Below, one piece after another: positions 59,965-64,000 of a stretch of 64,000 bases of DNA (the stretch's first letter is position 1; each line of letters opens with the position of its first letter). Source of the stretch: Bin87 sp965207585. Lineage in GTDB: Bacteria; Chloroflexota; Dehalococcoidia; Lucifugimonadales; UBA3495. The stretch is taken from NCBI GenBank assembly GCA_965207585.1, contig CBDBMT010000003.1, forward strand, positions 434,001 through 498,000. Direction: 5' to 3'. The position numbers were made by a program, and so were the translations under genes. The notes beneath the pieces are model-generated. The model saw nothing but the letters and a program-made list of their open reading frames with translations, did not search any database and was not told the DNA's origin.

Positions 59965-60950
59965 CTGTTGAGCCCTCCCAAGCTGCGCTCAATTTCCCGG
60001 TCGTAAAGGTCATCGAACGCTTCGTCTATCGCGTTGGGGTGGATATCCAGGTACCGACTGGTGGAGCGGCAGGCGATCTCGCCTTCCTCATCCCGATACA
60101 GCGAGTGGAACGCCACGGCGTCCTCCTCCGTCATCTGCAGGTCCAACTCCTTCAGGATTACGTAGTCATGCGTGGCGAAGAACACCTGCACCCCCGCCCG
60201 CTGCAACTCCAGCAGCACCTCGATCACCACGCGAAACATCTTGGGGTTCAGGTTCGCCTCCGGTTCATCCCAGAACAGCATGGAACCATCCCGCAGCGTC
60301 CCGTTCCGTATCAGCAGCCACAGCAAGCCCAGCTTGCGCCATCCCTCCGCAAGCAGGGTGAACTCCAGGTCCCCCTGCTCGTTGCTCAAAAAGAATTCTT
60401 GTCCGCTGACCGTAACTTTGCCGCCGATGACGTTTTCCAGACTATCAAGCATCCGCGAGTGTGCTTCGTTGATAGGTTCACGTAAAGCTGGCAAGTAGGC
60501 TCGGAGCAAAATATCCCGATACACCTCTTCAAAATGAACCTCGCGGGTTTCGTACAGCGGCAAAAATCCCGGCGCGTTGGCCAGCATATCTTTGGCGGGG
60601 ATGTAAGCGCTGGCAATCGGCAGACCAGTATGGGTTTTGGTGCTTGTACGCCTTGCGTCAAAGACTATGGATACTTCCCGGTCGCCGGCACACACAGCCG
60701 CCGATGCCGACATCGCTGGTTGTTTAACCAGTCGGCCTAGCCATCGGCCAGAAGGCAGAAACGCTCCGATCAACTCGTCCCTAAAAATGTCGTCCGCTTT
60801 GAAAGCGTCGCAGGCCGCGTAGCAAACTTTCATCAGGTGCGTTTTCCCCGTCCCGTTCGCACCAACCAGCGCGTTGATGCCGGGCGAAAACTCCACCTCC
60901 AAATCCTTGAACGCCGTGAAATTCTCGAGCTTCATCTTCGTAACAGGCAT
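59961..60950 (-). CDS. AAA/ABC-type ATPase (RecF/OLD-like), candidate defence component
   Basis: A 329-residue ATPase. It opens MPVTKMKLENFTAFKDLEVE, with Walker A GANGTGKTH (30-38), a signature-like LLAEGWRKLGLLWLLI (199-214), Walker B SMLFWDEPEANLNP (Asp228, Glu229) and an H-loop ATHDYVILKE (His261). The family (AAA_15/AAA_21) supplies the motor of several anti-phage systems and DNA-repair complexes. There is no long coiled coil or TOPRIM domain, which separates it from SMC and OLD proteins. The downstream gene, overlapping by 4 bp, encodes a putative PD-(D/E)XK protein, so the two are likely one functional unit. Confidence 0.88.
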   Translation of the reverse strand: MPVTKMKLENFTAFKDLEVEFSPGINALVGANGTGKTHLMKVCYAACDAFKADDIFRDELIGAFLPSGRWLGRLVKQPAMSASAAVCAGDREVSIVFDARRTSTKTHTGLPIASAYIPAKDMLANAPGFLPLYETREVHFEEVYRDILLRAYLPALREPINEAHSRMLDSLENVIGGKVTVSGQEFFLSNEQGDLEFTLLAEGWRKLGLLWLLIRNGTLRDGSMLFWDEPEANLNPKMFRVVIEVLLELQRAGVQVFFATHDYVILKELDLQMTEEDAVAFHSLYRDEEGEIACRSTSRYLDIHPNAIDEAFDDLYDREIERSLGGLNR

Positions 60951-61087
60951 GATATTTCCCCGACGGTCGAGCTATCCGTTCGATGCTAGCCTTGCGCTCC
61001 GCCAACTGTCAAACCGACCCGCAGCGCCTTCCAGACCCCCGTGTATAATCGAACCATCTCCCCAATATACGCCGCAGGTATACCACC

Positions 61088-61921
61088 ATGCCCTTTTTCA
61101 AACGCCGCCCCGGCATCGCTGTCGTCGAAATGCACGGCGTCATCGGCGCCGCCATCAAGGAACCCGACTACTCGCGCATCTTCGAGCGCGTCGCCAGCAA
61201 CCGCAAGATCGGCGCCCTGGTCCTGGACATCGACTCCCCCGGCGGCTCCGCTACCGCAAGCGACCTCATCTATGAGAGCGTCCGCCGCGTGGCGCAGCGC
61301 AAGCCCGTCGTCGCCTACATTCGCGGCCTGGGCGCGTCCGGCGGATACTACATCGCCTGTGGAGCCGGCACCATCATGGCCTCCCGCGCTGCCCTGGTGG
61401 GCTCCATCGGCGTGATCTACATGCGGCCTATCGTAGAGCAGTTGCTGAGCAAGATCGGCGTCGAAATCTCCATCTTCAAGGGCGGGCACCTGAAGGACAT
61501 GTCCGGCTTCTGGCGTCACCCCACCGATGAAGAGGCCGGAAAGTTCGAGGGCCTGATCGCCCAGATCTATGCCCTGTTCGTGTCCGTCGTCGCCGACAGC
61601 CGCAGGATGACCCCCGAAGAAGCCATTGAGCTCGCCACCGGGGAGCTGTACACCGCCCCGTCCGCTCAGGATCGCCGCCTCATTGACGGCATGGGCAACT
61701 TTGACGACGCCGTGGCTGAGGCCATGCGGCAGAGCGGAGCCCGTCGCAGAATCAGGCGGTTCCGCCCCAAGCGCCCGTTCATGGAACGGCTAAGTCCGTT
61801 CCGCGGCTCCACCGCCCAGTGGCGCGCCCTGACTGGCCTGGCCTCGCTGGCTGCCGGCGGCATCTACATGCTGGAACCCGGGTTCCTCGGCCACGCCCTG
61901 GGCAACACCGGCGACGACTGA
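61088..61921 (+). CDS. sppA: S49-family signal-peptide-peptidase-like protease (SppA)
   Basis: The 277-residue protein has the SppA core: IAVVEMHGVIGAA, LVLDIDSPGGSATASDLIY, the catalytic Ser in GASGGYYIACGAGTIMAS and the general-base Lys in IFKGGHLKDM. C-terminal to the protease, residues 225-250 are strongly basic (RRRIRRFRPKRPF), and the last 20 are weakly hydrophobic. It lacks the N-terminal membrane anchor of long SppA, fitting the short bacterial forms that degrade cleaved signal peptides or act as soluble proteases. TATAAT lies 39 bp upstream. Its stop is only 10 bp from the end of the convergent mazG gene. Confidence 0.92.
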   Translation: MPFFKRRPGIAVVEMHGVIGAAIKEPDYSRIFERVASNRKIGALVLDIDSPGGSATASDLIYESVRRVAQRKPVVAYIRGLGASGGYYIACGAGTIMASRAALVGSIGVIYMRPIVEQLLSKIGVEISIFKGGHLKDMSGFWRHPTDEEAGKFEGLIAQIYALFVSVVADSRRMTPEEAIELATGELYTAPSAQDRRLIDGMGNFDDAVAEAMRQSGARRRIRRFRPKRPFMERLSPFRGSTAQWRALTGLASLAAGGIYMLEPGFLGHALGNTGDD

Positions 61922-61931
61922 CCCGCAGTTT

Positions 61932-62777
61932 CTACGCCTCGGCCGCCTTGGCCTCCTGCCACAGCGCTTCTTTGTCGTCCAGCGGCAGCGCGGCGAAGTC
62001 CTGCTCCCGCTCCGATGCCAGCCGTTCCATGGCCTGGTAGCGGGTCCGGAACTTGCCGTTAGCCTGCCGCAGCGCGTCCTCCGCATGGATGCCGGACCAG
62101 CGCGCCAGGTTTACCAGCGCGAACAGCACGTCGCCGAACTCGTCCAGCCGTTCCTCCGGCGTCCCGGCCGCTCGAAACTCTCCGATCTCCTCGGCCAGCT
62201 TGTCCAGAACGCCATCCGCATCATCCCAGTCAAACCCGAAGCGGGCCGCCCGGTCCTGCATAAGCTGGGCCGCGGTCAACGCCGGCAGCGCCGCCGGCAC
62301 ACTGTCCATCGCCGAGGGCTCCGGTTTGCCCGCTTCCCGCCTCTCCTCCGCCTTCAGTTGCTCCCAATTGCGCTCGACCTGCCTCGCGCCAATCTCTCCA
62401 TGAATTCCAGACGCGCTGCCGTCGGCGAATACGTGGGGATGCCGGCGGATCAGCTTGCGGTTGATGGCGGTCAGCACATCGGCGATGTCGAAATGGCCGG
62501 CCTGGCGGGCGATGTCGGCGTGGAACGCCACCTGCACCAGAATGTCTCCCAACTCCTCGGCCAACTCCATGGGCTCGCCGGCGTCGATGGCCTCCAGGGT
62601 TTCGTAGCATTCTTCCAGCAGGTTGCGCTTCAGCGACTCGTGGGTCTGCTCGGCGTCCCACGGACAGCCGCCCGGCCCGCGCAGCCGCGCCACGACGTCG
62701 ATCAGAGATTGAAACTCCCCCATGCGCTCTTCGGGTATCGGCGAATTTGTCGGTGACGTAACATCGTTCTGCATCAT
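61932..62777 (-). CDS. mazG: MazG nucleoside triphosphate pyrophosphohydrolase
   Basis: Two MazG halves are visible. The first carries RLRGPGGCPWDAEQTHESLK, EECYETLEAIDAG and ELGDILVQVAFHADIA; the second EEIGEFRAAGTPEERLDEFG and VLFALVNLARWSGIHAEDAL. The E-E-C-Y-E, E-L-G-D and E-F-G-D sets give the Mg2+ ligands. MazG hydrolyses non-canonical or all NTPs to NMPs plus pyrophosphate and can lower ppGpp. I chose ATG 62777 (MMQNDV); GTG 62795 is possible. It converges on the sppA-like gene. Confidence 0.94.
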   Translation of the reverse strand: MMQNDVTSPTNSPIPEERMGEFQSLIDVVARLRGPGGCPWDAEQTHESLKRNLLEECYETLEAIDAGEPMELAEELGDILVQVAFHADIARQAGHFDIADVLTAINRKLIRRHPHVFADGSASGIHGEIGARQVERNWEQLKAEERREAGKPEPSAMDSVPAALPALTAAQLMQDRAARFGFDWDDADGVLDKLAEEIGEFRAAGTPEERLDEFGDVLFALVNLARWSGIHAEDALRQANGKFRTRYQAMERLASEREQDFAALPLDDKEALWQEAKAAEA

Positions 62778-62887
62778 GACGCCAGTATATCCCACCCTCT
62801 AATCCCGCGCGTTCGCCTCACGTTTGATAACCCACCCAGCCTTCAGGTAATCTTTAGTCGGCCGCTGCCCGCCATTGGAGGCCCGCC

Positions 62888-63484
62888 ATGACAACGAAAC
62901 CCAGATTCACCGGAACCCGCATGTCCGTCGCCGAGTTCCTGGATCTTCCCGACACGGAAGAACGGAACAAAATGGAACTGGACGACGGAGAACTGTACAT
63001 CATGCCTCGACCCCGACCGTTGCACCAATTTTTGCTCTATTGGCTGGGTTGGCATATCGCGAACTATATCCAACGCTTCGGCGAACCACCCGCTGAAGTG
63101 TACCCGGACGTGGTGGTCATTCTGTCCCGGGATCCGCGCCGCGTCCTGGCACCCGACCTAGCTATCATCCTTGCCGGCAATCCGTACCGGATAATTGGGG
63201 GGTATTTTGAGGGTGTGCCGGACATCGTGGTAGAAGTCCTCTCTTCCGACCGCAACCGCGACCTCGTCCGTAAACGGCAACTCTATTCTGAGGCCGGCGT
63301 TCCGGAGTACTGGATCTTCGACCCTGAAAACGACACGGCCTTGCTGCTCGAACTGCGCGATGGCGACTACATCTCCCGCGGCCTCCTGACCGCTGACGAC
63401 ACTTTGACCACTCCCCTGCTGCCCGGGCTTGCCATTCCGCTGGCCGAGTTATTCCGCCATCGCCAGCGCCCATCCGATGCCTAG
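62888..63484 (+). CDS. Uma2-family protein
   Basis: A 198-residue Uma2/DUF820 protein with the fold's full pattern: RMSVAEFLDLPDTEERN, MELDDGELYIMPRP, YPDVVVILSRDP, LAPDLAIILAGNPY, and the active-site run DIVVEVLSSDRNRDLVRKRQ with VPEYWIFDPENDTALLLELR. The Asp-x(n)-Glu-x-(Val/Leu)...Lys set of PD-(D/E)XK enzymes is present. GGAGG lies 6-8 bases before the ATG. Its last codons overlap the start of the DUF1461-type gene (GATGCC TAG), showing tight coupling of two otherwise unrelated genes. Confidence 0.9.
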   Translation: MTTKPRFTGTRMSVAEFLDLPDTEERNKMELDDGELYIMPRPRPLHQFLLYWLGWHIANYIQRFGEPPAEVYPDVVVILSRDPRRVLAPDLAIILAGNPYRIIGGYFEGVPDIVVEVLSSDRNRDLVRKRQLYSEAGVPEYWIFDPENDTALLLELRDGDYISRGLLTADDTLTTPLLPGLAIPLAELFRHRQRPSDA

Positions 63485-64000
63485 CCGCCGGCCCGTCGAC
63501 GTCATCGCGACTGTTGCACGGGCTCTTGCCATTCTCGCCGTTCTCCTCTTCCTCGTCGCCGGCTCCGTGACCTGGGCCGTCAACGATCCTGGGCTCTACC
63601 GCAACGGCTTCCAGCGTTATCACACCGCCCAGCGCTCCGGCATCTCCGACGCTGACCTGATAGCCATCGGCGCCGAGCTGCGCCGCTACTTCAACACATC
63701 GGTCGAACCGCTGGCGGTGCGCGCGCCCATCTACGGTATCGAGCAGGAGGTTTTCAACCAGCGCGAAGTGGCGCACATGTACGACGTCAAGCAACTGGTG
63801 CGCGGGACCTATTGGGTGGCCCTGGGCTCAGCGTTGTGGATACTATCCGCCCTCGCCATCGTGGTCGCCACGGACCGGGCAACGTGGCATGTTTGCGCGG
63901 CCCGTCTTGCCGTCTGGGGGGGATCCGTGACCTTAATCGCGGTTTTCCTGGTCGGTTTGGCGGCCGTCGCCAGCTTCGAGCAGCTCTTCCTGCTCTTTCA
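63477..64000 (+). CDS. DUF1461-type integral membrane protein (partial)
   Basis: The frame from ATG 63477 is cut by the window end after 174 residues. It has an N-terminal membrane segment (ALAILAVLLFLVAGSVTW), an extracytoplasmic region with LYRNGFQRY, AELRRYFNTSVEPLAV and EQEVFNQREVAHMYDVKQLV, then two more membrane segments (WVALGSALWILSALAIVVAT and GGSVTLIAVFLVGLAAVASF) and a FEQLFLLFH motif. This order matches the DUF1461/TIGR01906 family, for which no function is known. The start overlaps the Uma2 stop by 8 bases. Confidence 0.8.
   Translation, partial: MPSRRPVDVIATVARALAILAVLLFLVAGSVTWAVNDPGLYRNGFQRYHTAQRSGISDADLIAIGAELRRYFNTSVEPLAVRAPIYGIEQEVFNQREVAHMYDVKQLVRGTYWVALGSALWILSALAIVVATDRATWHVCAARLAVWGGSVTLIAVFLVGLAAVASFEQLFLLF

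Overview
The window is a GC-rich bacterial chromosome segment with no rRNA or tRNA gene that I could find. Its content resembles Chloroflexota of the SAR202/Dehalococcoidia type: three luciferase-like flavin monooxygenases, a CaiB/BaiF CoA-transferase, an orphan xanthine-dehydrogenase-type molybdenum subunit, a dienoate hydratase-family enzyme, several Uma2-family proteins, and large surface proteins built from Calx-beta, CSLREA, RCC1 and FN3 modules. The taxonomic placement is inference from gene content; no marker gene is present to settle it.

Layout. 1-5.3 kb (mostly minus strand): an Uma2 N-terminus, a trypsin-like protease with an unusual C-terminal half, a flavin monooxygenase, a thiamine-diphosphate enzyme, and a small gene next to a deleted aspartic-protease relic. 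5.3-9.5 kb is a gene graveyard: a hypothetical fragment, a frameshifted TnpB-like transposase, a deleted ietA-ietS-like toxin/defence pair, a 201-bp element with terminal inverted repeats, a tandem PH-like protein and an RCC1 relic. 10.06-31.5 kb is one minus-strand gene of 7,146 codons, a third of the window. It encodes a secreted, probably membrane-anchored, multi-domain surface protein with Calx-beta arrays, five CSLREA/beta-helix modules, a Thr/Pro stalk and a C-terminal membrane segment. 31.7-37.7 kb holds a MarR regulator and two divergent, paralogous sensor kinases, each fused to its own receiver and OmpR-type DNA-binding domain; one copy has lost key catalytic residues. 37.9-41.6 kb is an RCC1-FN3 surface-protein gene split in two by one frameshift. 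41.8-43 kb holds a deleted transposase lying over a truncated lipoprotein gene. 43-64 kb is mostly housekeeping and catabolic genes: rsmI, hydratase, CDGSH protein, cupin, nuclease-like proteins, molybdenum hydroxylase, CoA-transferase/pseudo-SDR/M24 peptidase run, YceI lipoprotein, two more flavin monooxygenases, an ATPase-nuclease pair, a SppA-like protease, mazG, Uma2 and a DUF1461-type membrane protein cut by the window end.

How it fits together. The most interesting idea is a surface-display locus: the giant protein, RCC1-FN3 proteins, MarR and the paired one-piece sensor/regulators. A composite direct-repeat motif (two ATGT half-sites 11 bp apart, then about 20-23 bp further on two TGT half-sites 9 bp apart) recurs in three intergenic regions: upstream of the intact RCC1-FN3 gene, between the two sensor genes, and upstream of the RCC1 relic. 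This suggests a shared regulator, plausibly one of the OmpR-type fusions. The second candidate system is the overlapping ATPase/PD-(D/E)XK-like pair at 59.5-61.0 kb, which has the look of a small defence module.
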